Translations under genes and position numbers: made by a program
Notes under the pieces: model-generated
Told to the model about the DNA's origin: nothing
The model's database searches: none
Seen by the model: the letters and a program-made list of their open reading frames with translations, nothing else
Shown here: piece by piece, positions 1 through 8,369 of the stretch
How positions within the stretch are numbered: position 1 is the stretch's first letter
Layout: the number at the start of each line of letters is the position of its first letter
Assembly: GCA_937928585.1 (NCBI GenBank)
Contig: CALEZK010000247.1
Span: forward strand, 1 to 8,369
Source of the DNA: an uncultured bacterium
GTDB taxonomy: Bacteria; Hydrogenedentota; Hydrogenedentia; Hydrogenedentales; SLHB01
Reading direction: 5' to 3'
Length of the DNA stretch: 8,369 nucleotides

Positions 1-3537
<3,537 letters not shown>

Positions 3538-3551
<14 letters not shown>

Positions 3552-5037
3552 ATCGTTTCCGCCCAAAGAAAAGGGCTTCATGGTGTTTGAGCGCGAAACA
3601 CCGCACTATAAAGACAAAGAAACGCGAATAAAGCACTACGACGAGTTCCTGACCGACTTCGACGATAAGAAAATGGCGGAGCAGGGCTATCGCTGCATGA
3701 ATTGCGGCGTGCCGTTCTGCCAATCCGGTTGTCCCCTCGGCAACATCATTCCGGACTTTAACGATCTCGTGAAGGATGCTAAATGGGGTGAAGCGCTTGA
3801 TCGCCTGCACTCCACAAACAACTTCCCGGAGTTCACCGGTCGCGTATGCCCCGCGCCCTGCGAAGCCTCCTGCGTGCTCGGCATCATCGAGCCTCCGGTA
3901 ACGATCAAGCTCATCGAGCGCAGCATCGCCGACCACGGCTTTGCTGACGGCGCAATCAAGGCTCAACCCGCCGAGCACAAGACGGGCAAGAAGATCGCCG
4001 TCATCGGTTCCGGCCCTGCGGGCCTCGCCGCGGCGCAACAGTTATGCCGCGCCGGTCACGACGTGACCGTATACGAGCGCGCGGAAGAGCCCGGCGGCCT
4101 TCTGATGTACGGTATCCCCGATTTCAAACTCAACAAGGACATCGTCCGCCGTCGCCTCAAGCAGATGGAAGAAGAAGGCGTAACCTTCAAGTGCGGCGTC
4201 GAGGTTGGCAAAGATATCGACGCAACCGAATTGGAAAAACAATTCGATGCCGTGCTGATTACCACAGGCTCCACGCAACCACGCGATCTGCCGATCCCCG
4301 GACGCGATCTCGAAGGCGTGTACTTCGCCATGCAATTCCTCACGCAGCAGAACAAGCGTGTGTCGAATCGCAAAGTCACCGACAAAGAGATTCTCGCGAC
4401 CGGAAAGAACGTCATCATCCTTGGCGGCGGAGACACCGGTTCTGACTGTCACGGCACCAGCTTGCGCCAAGGCGCAAAACAGGTCTGGTCGATGGAGCTC
4501 ATGCCCAAGCCGCCGGAGGGCGTCAACGAACGTACCCCGTGGCCCTTGTGGCCCATCATTCTGCGCACCTCGTCAAGCCACGAAGAAGGCGGTGCACGCG
4601 ACTGGAGCGTTCAGACGAAAGAATTCATCGGCGAGAATGGCAAAGTTAAAGCCCTGAAAATGGTGCGCCTCGAATGGGTCACCGACGCATCCGGCCGCAT
4701 GCAGATGAAAGAGATCCCCGGCAGCGAGTTCCAGCTCGAATGCGAGCTCGTCCTCCTCGCGCTGGGCTTCGTCCATCCCGAGCATAGCCTGCCCACCCAG
4801 CTCGGCCTCGAGCTAGACCCCCGCGGCAACATCAAAGCCGACTACGGTAAATACTCCTCCAGCAAGAAGAATATCTTCGTCGCCGGCGACGCCCGCCGCG
4901 GCCAATCCCTCGTAGTCTGGGCCATCCACGAAGGCCGTGAAGCCGCCCGCGCCATCGACATCGCCCTAATGGGCCACAGCGATCTTCCAGGCGCCTACAC
5001 CTACGGGTATGACGCAGTGGAGTTGGCTGTGAAATAG
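3538..5037 (+). CDS. gltD: Glutamate synthase (NADPH) small subunit
   Basis: This is the beta subunit of GOGAT. It oxidises NADPH on FAD and passes electrons through Fe-S clusters to the FMN site of GltB. The product is 499 residues, close to the usual 470-500, and begins with the typical GFMVFERE segment. Two N-terminal cysteine groups are intact: C53, C56, C61 and C65 (CMNCGVPFCQSGC), and C104, C108 and C112 (CPAPCEASC), as expected for the 4Fe-4S clusters. The FAD dinucleotide fold starts at GSGPAG (157-162). The NADPH fold starts at GGGDTG (296-301). The C-terminal FAD-closing motif is AGDARRGQSLVVW from 449. The ATG overlaps the last 14 bases of gltB, so translation of the two subunits is probably coupled. 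Proteins with this fold also serve in other oxidoreductases (for example NADH-dependent ferredoxin:NADP+ oxidoreductase subunit B, or dihydropyrimidine dehydrogenase). The adjacent gltB makes GltD the secure call. Confidence 0.97.
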
Positions 5038-5056
5038 TGTTTTAAGTGTATGTATT

Positions 5057-5098
5057 GGTAGCGAAGCAACCGCAATTGCCGTTTTTGGGCAAGCTACC
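5057..5098 (+). other. Imperfect hairpin after gltD
   Basis: In the 73-base gap after gltD, TTGCC (5076-5080) pairs with GGCAA (5088-5092) around a seven-base loop. Directly outside it, GGTAGC (5057-5062) pairs with GCTACC (5093-5098), leaving a 13-base bulge on the 5' side. No T-run follows, so it is a weak candidate for a gltBD terminator or 3' end stabiliser. It overlaps the predicted promoter of the next gene. Confidence 0.35.
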
Positions 5099-5104
5099 TA
5101 TACT
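5076..5104 (+). promoter_or_regulatory. Predicted sigma-70-type promoter for the PDZ-like gene
   Basis: A -35 element TTGCCG (5076-5081, four of six matching TTGACA) and a -10 element TATACT (5099-5104, five of six matching TATAAT) are separated by exactly 17 bases. The -10 ends six bases before the ATG at 5111, so transcription would be expected to start at or within a base or two of the start codon. The promoter would make the downstream gene independent of the gltBD operon. Confidence 0.5.
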
Positions 5105-5110
5105 AACCCC

Positions 5111-5536
5111 ATGAACAAGCGAAGCAATATTTCTCGCAAGACTCTTGGGAGAATACTCGCCGTTACTGTTTCACTAGTTTTTTCTCTTGCAGTCATACAA
5201 CTCGCCAGCTTCTACTATTTCTTTGAATTCGAGTCCGACGCGGTCATGCGTGAAATGGGCTTTGGTTTTATCGATGCATACCCCAAGGTGGATGGCGAAT
5301 ACTTGGACTATGTGGCCATTGGGTATTTACAGAAAAGCGGAGAGCTGTATCAAGCTGGATTTCGAGATGGAGAAATCCTTTTGGATTATCCTACCGGGCT
5401 TTCTGCGAGAGCACTCTTTACATACAAGCTCGCAACCAATCGCGGCAAAGAACTCGCGATTAGAGTTGTGGACTCCGGTGATGGCCCTCCGCTTTCCCAA
5501 CGCCCCTCACGCACAATTCGATTCGTCGTTCCATAA
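5111..5536 (+). CDS. Small membrane-anchored protein with PDZ-like domain
   Basis: I do not recognise a named family. The 141-residue product has a basic start (KR, RK and R among the first 14 residues), then one hydrophobic helix at about 15-38 ending in aromatic residues (FYYFF). This suggests an N-in anchor with the rest outside the cytoplasmic membrane. Residues about 66-141 resemble a bacterial PDZ domain. GYLQKSGELYQAGFRDGEIL sits where such domains have the SPAxxAGLxxGDxIL segment, followed by a helix-like stretch, KELAIRVVDSG and RTIRFVVP as closing strands. There is no protease or other catalytic domain, so a binding or scaffold role is possible. No Shine-Dalgarno sequence precedes the ATG; a leaderless transcript would explain this. 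The gene is visibly more AT-rich and less codon-biased than its neighbours, which could mean recent acquisition or weak selection. That it is a gene is fairly likely; the PDZ assignment is tentative. Confidence 0.6.
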   Translation: MNKRSNISRKTLGRILAVTVSLVFSLAVIQLASFYYFFEFESDAVMREMGFGFIDAYPKVDGEYLDYVAIGYLQKSGELYQAGFRDGEILLDYPTGLSARALFTYKLATNRGKELAIRVVDSGDGPPLSQRPSRTIRFVVP

Positions 5537-5559
5537 ACATTTTCGTAATGTTCGATTTT
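5536..5559 (+). terminator. Possible weak terminator after the PDZ-like gene
   Basis: AACATT (5536-5541) and AATGTT (5547-5552) form a perfect six-bp stem with a five-base loop. It starts on the last base of the stop codon and is followed by CGATTTT. The stem is AT-rich and the T-run is short and offset, so termination would be inefficient. Confidence 0.3.
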
Positions 5560-5577
5560 GGTAACGCTGGCCACTCT

Positions 5578-5598
5578 TTCTCGTTCCGTTCTCGTTCC
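5578..5598 (+). repeat. 10-base direct repeat, two copies
   Basis: TTCTCGTTCC occurs at 5578-5587 and again at 5589-5598, separated by one base. The second copy runs into the left arm of the palindrome at 5593, so the duplication may involve the edge of that element. Confidence 0.6.
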
Positions 5599-5618
5599 CA
5601 AGCTCCGGCTTAAGAACG
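5593..5618. repeat. Palindromic hairpin element
   Basis: The left arm CGTTCCCAAGC (5593-5603) and right arm GCTTAAGAACG (5608-5618) surround a TCCG loop. Nine of eleven positions pair; the two failures are adjacent C-A mismatches at 5598/5613 and 5599/5612. From memory, near-identical palindromes with a right arm GCTTGGGAACG, which would pair perfectly, are scattered in many copies between genes of diverse environmental bacteria. This copy would then be a slightly decayed member of that family. No second copy lies in this window, so the repeat family membership is recalled, not shown. Confidence 0.5.
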
Positions 5619-5667
5619 CACTCTTGAAAAAGCTCTGCTTTATCCCCGTCTCGGCACACCAGCCTAC

Positions 5668-5708
5668 AACGTGTTGTCATCACCATTACTCCTGACATCC
5701 AACACGTT
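5668..5708. repeat. Spaced inverted repeat
   Basis: AACGTGTTG (5668-5676) is the exact reverse complement of CAACACGTT (5700-5708), with 23 bases between. It could form a hairpin or be a pair of protein-binding half sites, but nothing nearby identifies a partner. Confidence 0.4.
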
Positions 5709-5911
5709 AACTGCAACCCCGTCAAGCATTCCCCCTTGTCTCCGAACTGCCCTTTTTGAGAACGTTGCGTTTTTCGCGGCCACCGAAGTGTGCGTTGAGC
5801 ACCCAAACTGCAGCGCGCGCACCCACTCCGGCAATCCCTGCATGTTCGTCAACCATGAGAACGGCTGCTGCAAATACCTGGTGCGCATTCGAATGCTCGC
5901 GGTGTACACAC

Positions 5912-5940
5912 TCGAAGCCTGATGTTCTGGTACGCATAAT
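5912..5940 (+). promoter_or_regulatory. Possible promoter of the DinB-like gene
   Basis: CATAAT (5935-5940) matches five of six bases of a -10 box. Seventeen bases upstream, TCGAAG (5912-5917) is a poor -35 match. It would give an untranslated leader of about 43 bases. The placement is reasonable but the evidence is thin. Confidence 0.25.
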
Positions 5941-5990
5941 GGAGCATTCGATCAAGGGTCCATTGCGAACTATCAACGAGAGGCCACACC

Positions 5991-6470
5991 ATGAACCGCC
6001 ACGACATCGTTTGCCAGCTCGAAGCATCCCGCGACGCAGCCATAGCCGCATACAACGGCCCCCAATCCGACTGGCCAAAGCAGTACGCTCCCGGCAAATG
6101 GACGGTACGCCAACTCCTCGTGCACATCGCCGACGTCGAAATGGTGCACCTCTGGAGATACAGCCGCGCGCTAGCCGAGCCAGGGAGTCCCGTATACGCT
6201 TTCGATCACGATGGTTGGGTCACCGCCCTCCGCTACGACGAGCGCCCAATCGAAATCTGCCGCGACATGTTCACCGGTATCCGCAACCAGATCATCTACT
6301 ATGTCGAGACAATGCCTGAGTCGACTTTCGAGAACACCGTCAACCATTCAGAGAACGGTCTCGTGCCGGTCTCGCGCATCCTCAACTACCTCTGTTACCA
6401 CACCGAACACCACCTCGAACAAATAAGCTACGCCCGAGTCGGCAGAGTCTGGACCCCAGAAAAAAGCTAA
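5991..6470 (+). CDS. DinB-family (DinB/YfiT-like) putative metal-binding protein
   Basis: The 159-residue product is the usual length for the DinB/YfiT superfamily, four-helix-bundle proteins that often bind a divalent metal through three histidines. The family signature is clear: GKWTVRQLLVHIADVE at 35-50 supplies H45. Near the C-terminus, YHTEHHLEQI at 136-145 supplies H137 and H141 in the typical HxxxH spacing. Characterised relatives include thiol-dependent transferases (bacillithiol or mycothiol S-transferases) and stress-induced proteins, but the substrate cannot be read from this sequence. It is cytoplasmic by appearance, with no signal or membrane segment. GAGAGG (5978-5983) lies seven bases before the ATG and supports the start. 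It stands alone, with gene-free DNA on both sides, and looks like a single-gene transcript. Confidence 0.85.
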   Translation: MNRHDIVCQLEASRDAAIAAYNGPQSDWPKQYAPGKWTVRQLLVHIADVEMVHLWRYSRALAEPGSPVYAFDHDGWVTALRYDERPIEICRDMFTGIRNQIIYYVETMPESTFENTVNHSENGLVPVSRILNYLCYHTEHHLEQISYARVGRVWTPEKS

Positions 6471-6471
6471 T

Positions 6472-6550
6472 CGGTCCACGTGCTCAGGTGTATGGTATCA
6501 ATCTTATGAACTTAGATATGCGCTTGCCCCCGTGTGAAATCCGGTCCACG
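6472..6550 (+). repeat. 9-base direct repeat bracketing the upstream leader
   Basis: CGGTCCACG occurs at 6472-6480, just after the DinB-like stop codon, and at 6542-6550, exactly 70 bases apart. A degenerate version, GGTCCGCG, lies at 6612-6619, again about 70 bases on. These may be regulator sites or chance. Confidence 0.35.
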
Positions 6551-6592
6551 ACGGAGTACACTTTCCCCTTGGTGCCTCGTTCCTAACGCATG

Positions 6593-6630
6593 CCCCGCCG
6601 AGTGCCCATCTGGTCCGCGCGGGGATTTTT
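6593..6630 (+). terminator. GC stem followed by T-run in the oxidoreductase leader
   Basis: CCCCGC (6593-6598) pairs with GCGGGG (6619-6624) across a 20-base loop, and ATTTTT follows directly. The form is that of a rho-independent terminator, though the loop is long. It sits only 14 bases before the start codon at 6645. It is therefore either the end of the DinB-like transcript, an attenuator within the oxidoreductase leader, or a coincidental structure. Confidence 0.4.
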
Positions 6631-6631
6631 C

Positions 6632-6637
6632 AGGGGA
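6632..6637 (+). promoter_or_regulatory. Ribosome binding site that sets the oxidoreductase start
   Basis: AGGGGA lies seven bases before the ATG at 6645. This start puts the twin-arginine motif at residues 7-8, as expected. The alternative GTG at 6534 would add 37 unrelated residues and read through the hairpin. Confidence 0.8.
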
Positions 6638-6644
6638 ATTCTTT

Positions 6645-8024
6645 ATGAAGAAAACGATCTCACGCAGGGATTTCATCAAACGTGCCGCAGCCGCGTCCGT
6701 CGCGATGCCGCTCATTGTTCCGCGGCTCAGCTTTGCCCAGCCGCCGTCCGGTAAGTTGCAGTATGCCGCAGTCGGCGTAGCGGCGCAGGGCGGCTACGAC
6801 CTCGGCCAGATTTTCAGCAGCGGCAAGGTGGATGTCGTCGCGCTCTGCGATATCGACGCGCTCAATCTTGAACGCGCGTCGAAGACCTATCCCGGCGCGC
6901 GACTCTATCGCGATTGGCGCGAAATGCTGGCGAAGGAAGAAAAGAACATCGACGCCGTCAGCGTCGGCATACCCGATCACATGCACGCGCCAGTCACCAT
7001 GTCTGCAATTCAATTGGGCAAACACGTCTACTGCGAAAAACCCCTCACGCACGACGTCTATGAAGCGCGTCAGGTCACGCTGGCCGCGCGCGAAAAAGGC
7101 GTCGCCACGCAAATGGGCAACCAGATACACTCCCACGAGTTTTACCGCACCGCCGTGCATTGGATGAAAGAAGGTGCCATCGGCAAAGTGGTCGAGTGGT
7201 ATTCATGGTGCGGAACGATCTTCCCAACCGCAGACAAGAAGCGCCCCAAAGGTTCCGATCCAATTCCCCCGAATGTCGATTGGGATCTCTGGCTCGGCAC
7301 CGCGCCAAAGCGCCCCTTCCTCGCCGAGTGGGAAACATGGTCAGTCGCTGCCCCCGCAAAAGTGAAGCAGCCAATCTACCATCCCTTCTGGTGGCGCGGC
7401 GTGCGCGACTTCGGCGGTGGCGCAACCGCTGATTTCGGCTGCCATATTTTCGATACGGTGTTTACCGCGCTCAATATCGGCGCGCCCCTCAGCGTCACCG
7501 CGGAAGTCGAAAGCAATGTGAAAGAGTTCTGGCCGGAGTGGACCATATCCAAGTACGTCTTCCCTGGCGTGCCGATGAGCGCCGGCAAGACGATTAACGC
7601 AACCTGGTTGGATGGCGGCAAGAAGCCTGCCGCATCCGTGTCCAAGCATTTACCGGCGGACTTCGAAGTTCCCCCAAGCGGCTCAATTGTCATTGGCGAG
7701 GAAGGCACCCTGGTGATTCCCCACGTTGGCATGCCGCAGCTCTTCCCCCTGGAAAAGTTCGCCAACTATCCAAAGCCGGAATTGCAGCCCATCAACCATT
7801 ACCACGAGTTCGTCGAAGCGGCGCTCGGCAACGGAAAAGCCGGCTCCCACTTCGATTTCGCCGGTCCAATGACAGAAGCCGTGCTGCTCTCGAACATCGC
7901 AGGCCGATTCCCCGGCGAAACGCTGGAATGGAACGCCGAAGAATTCAAAATCACAAACAAGCGCGCCGCAAACAAGTACTTGCGCAGAAAATATCGCAAA
8001 GGCTGGCGCGTCGAAGGTCTTTAA
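6645..8024 (+). CDS. Tat-exported Gfo/Idh/MocA family oxidoreductase
   Basis: This is a 459-residue NAD(P)-dependent dehydrogenase of the Gfo/Idh/MocA family, which typically acts on sugars, inositols or their derivatives. The substrate is not determinable here. A twin-arginine signal is evident: SRRDFIK at 6-12, a hydrophobic stretch to about 28, and a likely cut after SFA (29-31). The enzyme would thus fold with its cofactor and be exported, as in Zymomonas glucose-fructose oxidoreductase. The Rossmann fold spans about 38-160. Its glycine loop GVAAQGG (44-50) departs from the classic GxGxxG, and the acidic CDID (68-71) should contact the cofactor ribose. EKP is at 131-133 (the family's lysine motif), followed by GNQIHSH (158-164), DWDLWLG (212-218) and DFGCH (263-267). 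The C-terminus ends in a YRKGW motif. The next gene, convergent, is a relative. Family assignment is secure; the role is unknown. Confidence 0.92.
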   Translation: MKKTISRRDFIKRAAAASVAMPLIVPRLSFAQPPSGKLQYAAVGVAAQGGYDLGQIFSSGKVDVVALCDIDALNLERASKTYPGARLYRDWREMLAKEEKNIDAVSVGIPDHMHAPVTMSAIQLGKHVYCEKPLTHDVYEARQVTLAAREKGVATQMGNQIHSHEFYRTAVHWMKEGAIGKVVEWYSWCGTIFPTADKKRPKGSDPIPPNVDWDLWLGTAPKRPFLAEWETWSVAAPAKVKQPIYHPFWWRGVRDFGGGATADFGCHIFDTVFTALNIGAPLSVTAEVESNVKEFWPEWTISKYVFPGVPMSAGKTINATWLDGGKKPAASVSKHLPADFEVPPSGSIVIGEEGTLVIPHVGMPQLFPLEKFANYPKPELQPINHYHEFVEAALGNGKAGSHFDFAGPMTEAVLLSNIAGRFPGETLEWNAEEFKITNKRAANKYLRRKYRKGWRVEGL

Positions 8025-8039
8025 ATAAGTAGAAACTAC

Positions 8040-8082
8040 AGTCCGGGGGTGAAATCCGCAGCGCGGATTTAACCCCCGGACT
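8040..8082. terminator. Strong bidirectional hairpin between convergent genes
   Basis: Two 20-base arms (8040-8059 and 8063-8082) pair at 19 of 20 positions around a three-base AGC loop. The outer part AGTCCGGGGGT is GC-rich, and the single mismatch is G8051 against A8071. It begins 16 bases after the oxidoreductase stop codon and lies 67 bases beyond the stop of the opposing gene. The flanking T-rich stretches are short (TTTCCTT on the plus strand, GTAGTTTCTAC on the minus strand), so it may act as much as an RNA 3' end stabiliser as a terminator. Confidence 0.8.
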
Positions 8083-8097
8083 TTCCTTGTAAAGGAA
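8083..8097. other. Second small hairpin abutting the terminator
   Basis: TTCCTT and AAGGAA form a perfect six-bp stem with a GTA loop, starting on the base immediately after the large hairpin. A transcript passing here would carry two adjacent stem-loops. Confidence 0.4.
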
Positions 8098-8131
8098 CCT
8101 TGTTCGCCTCTTTCAGAATAGCGTGTCGCTC

Positions 8132-8144
8132 AAGGCTTCGCCTT
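8132..8144 (-). other. Small hairpin just after the minus-strand stop codon
   Basis: On the minus strand AAGGC, a GAA loop and GCCTT form a five-bp stem, starting four bases past the stop codon of the minus-strand gene. No T-run follows. It is a weak 3' structure, and the large hairpin further on is the better terminator for this gene. Confidence 0.25.
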
Positions 8145-8148
8145 TGTC

Positions 8149-8369
8149 CTACAACGACCACCCGTCGCGGTAAGGCGGATTCACCAGCGCGTTCGCTTCC
8201 TCGTTATTCGTCACGCGCAGCGTCTCGGAGTTCCACGCCAGGCGCTTGTCCTTTACGCGAATGGCAAGCACGCCCAGCAGCACCATTTCGGTAAGCGCGC
8301 CGCCATATTCGAAATGCGAACTCGCGGGATTCCCATCCTTGCATGCGCGAATCCAGTCCTGTTCATGCG
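8149..8369 (-). CDS. Gfo/Idh/MocA family oxidoreductase, C-terminal part only
   Basis: Reading the minus strand from the window edge gives 72 codons and then TAG. The peptide starts HEQDWIRACKDGNPASSHFE and ends PPYRDGWSL, the characteristic C-terminus of the planctomycete-type Gfo/Idh/MocA oxidoreductases. Aligned by eye without gaps to the end of the neighbouring plus-strand oxidoreductase, 25 of 64 positions are identical. These include SHF, the TExVLL stretch, LxWN, TN and the closing YRxGW. The two are therefore homologous but clearly diverged paralogues, not a recent duplication. The N-terminal cofactor domain and any Tat signal lie outside the window. The gene is convergent with its relative and separated from it by 124 bases holding the hairpins. 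Confidence 0.88.
   Translation of the reverse strand, partial: HEQDWIRACKDGNPASSHFEYGGALTEMVLLGVLAIRVKDKRLAWNSETLRVTNNEEANALVNPPYRDGWSL

Larger units (their letters stand above)
5537..5990. other. 454-base stretch without a supported gene
   Basis: The open frames crossing this stretch lack ribosome binding sites and recognisable protein motifs, and several run into the DinB-like gene out of frame. What it does hold is a weak hairpin at its left end, a short direct repeat and palindrome at 5578-5618, and a spaced inverted repeat at 5668-5708. A possible promoter and the ribosome binding site of the DinB-like gene lie at its right end. It could be a plain spacer, a decayed gene or an untranslated RNA; the sequence does not decide. 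Confidence 0.5.

Noticed and set aside
5671..5922. 83-codon plus-strand frame with several cysteines, starting at GTG
   Set aside because: There is no ribosome binding site and no recognisable domain, and the cysteines do not form a clear metal-binding pattern. A decayed gene remains possible, but a real one is not supported.
5722..6078. 118-codon minus-strand frame overlapping the start of the DinB-like gene
   Set aside because: It runs antisense into a confident gene, has no start signal, and I recognise no family in the translation.
6524..6562. TTGCCC and TACACT as a promoter for the oxidoreductase
   Set aside because: The 27-base gap between the elements is far too long for a sigma-70 promoter, and no good -35 lies at the right distance from TACACT.
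6534..6644. N-terminal extension of the oxidoreductase to a GTG at 6534
   Set aside because: It would bury the Tat motif 37 residues further in and translate the hairpin. A good ribosome binding site precedes 6645 instead.

Overview
The window is GC-rich bacterial chromosome with ordinary, tightly packed genes. It holds the end of a glutamate synthase operon (gltB, truncated by the window edge, and a complete gltD). These are followed by a small predicted membrane protein, a DinB-like protein, a Tat-exported Gfo/Idh/MocA oxidoreductase, and the tail of a second Gfo/Idh/MocA gene facing it on the other strand. Tat-exported Gfo/Idh/MocA proteins with the DWDLWLG-type centre are especially abundant in Planctomycetota, Verrucomicrobiota and candidate phyla such as Hydrogenedentota. 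I infer an environmental bacterium of that kind, but no marker gene here fixes the taxon.

Layout. Positions 1-3551 (+) are the large GOGAT subunit without its N-terminal part. Positions 3538-5037 (+) are the small subunit, overlapping gltB by 14 bases. Positions 5111-5536 (+) encode one membrane helix and a PDZ-like segment. This gene is more AT-rich than its neighbours and has a promoter placed so that the mRNA would begin at its start codon. Positions 5537-5990 hold no gene I can support but contain hairpins and short repeats. Positions 5991-6470 (+) encode the DinB-family protein. A structured 174-base leader precedes the oxidoreductase at 6645-8024 (+). A strong 20-bp hairpin, followed by smaller ones, separates it from the convergent partial gene at 8149-8369 (-).

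Function. GltB and GltD together make glutamate from glutamine and 2-oxoglutarate with NADPH, the core of nitrogen assimilation. The two Gfo/Idh/MocA genes are probably sugar or polyol dehydrogenases from a large paralogous set. Nothing ties them to the gltBD operon beyond proximity.

I looked for an undescribed multi-gene system and did not find one. The points most worth checking are the apparently leaderless PDZ-like gene, the hairpin-rich leader of the oxidoreductase, and the palindromic repeat near 5600.
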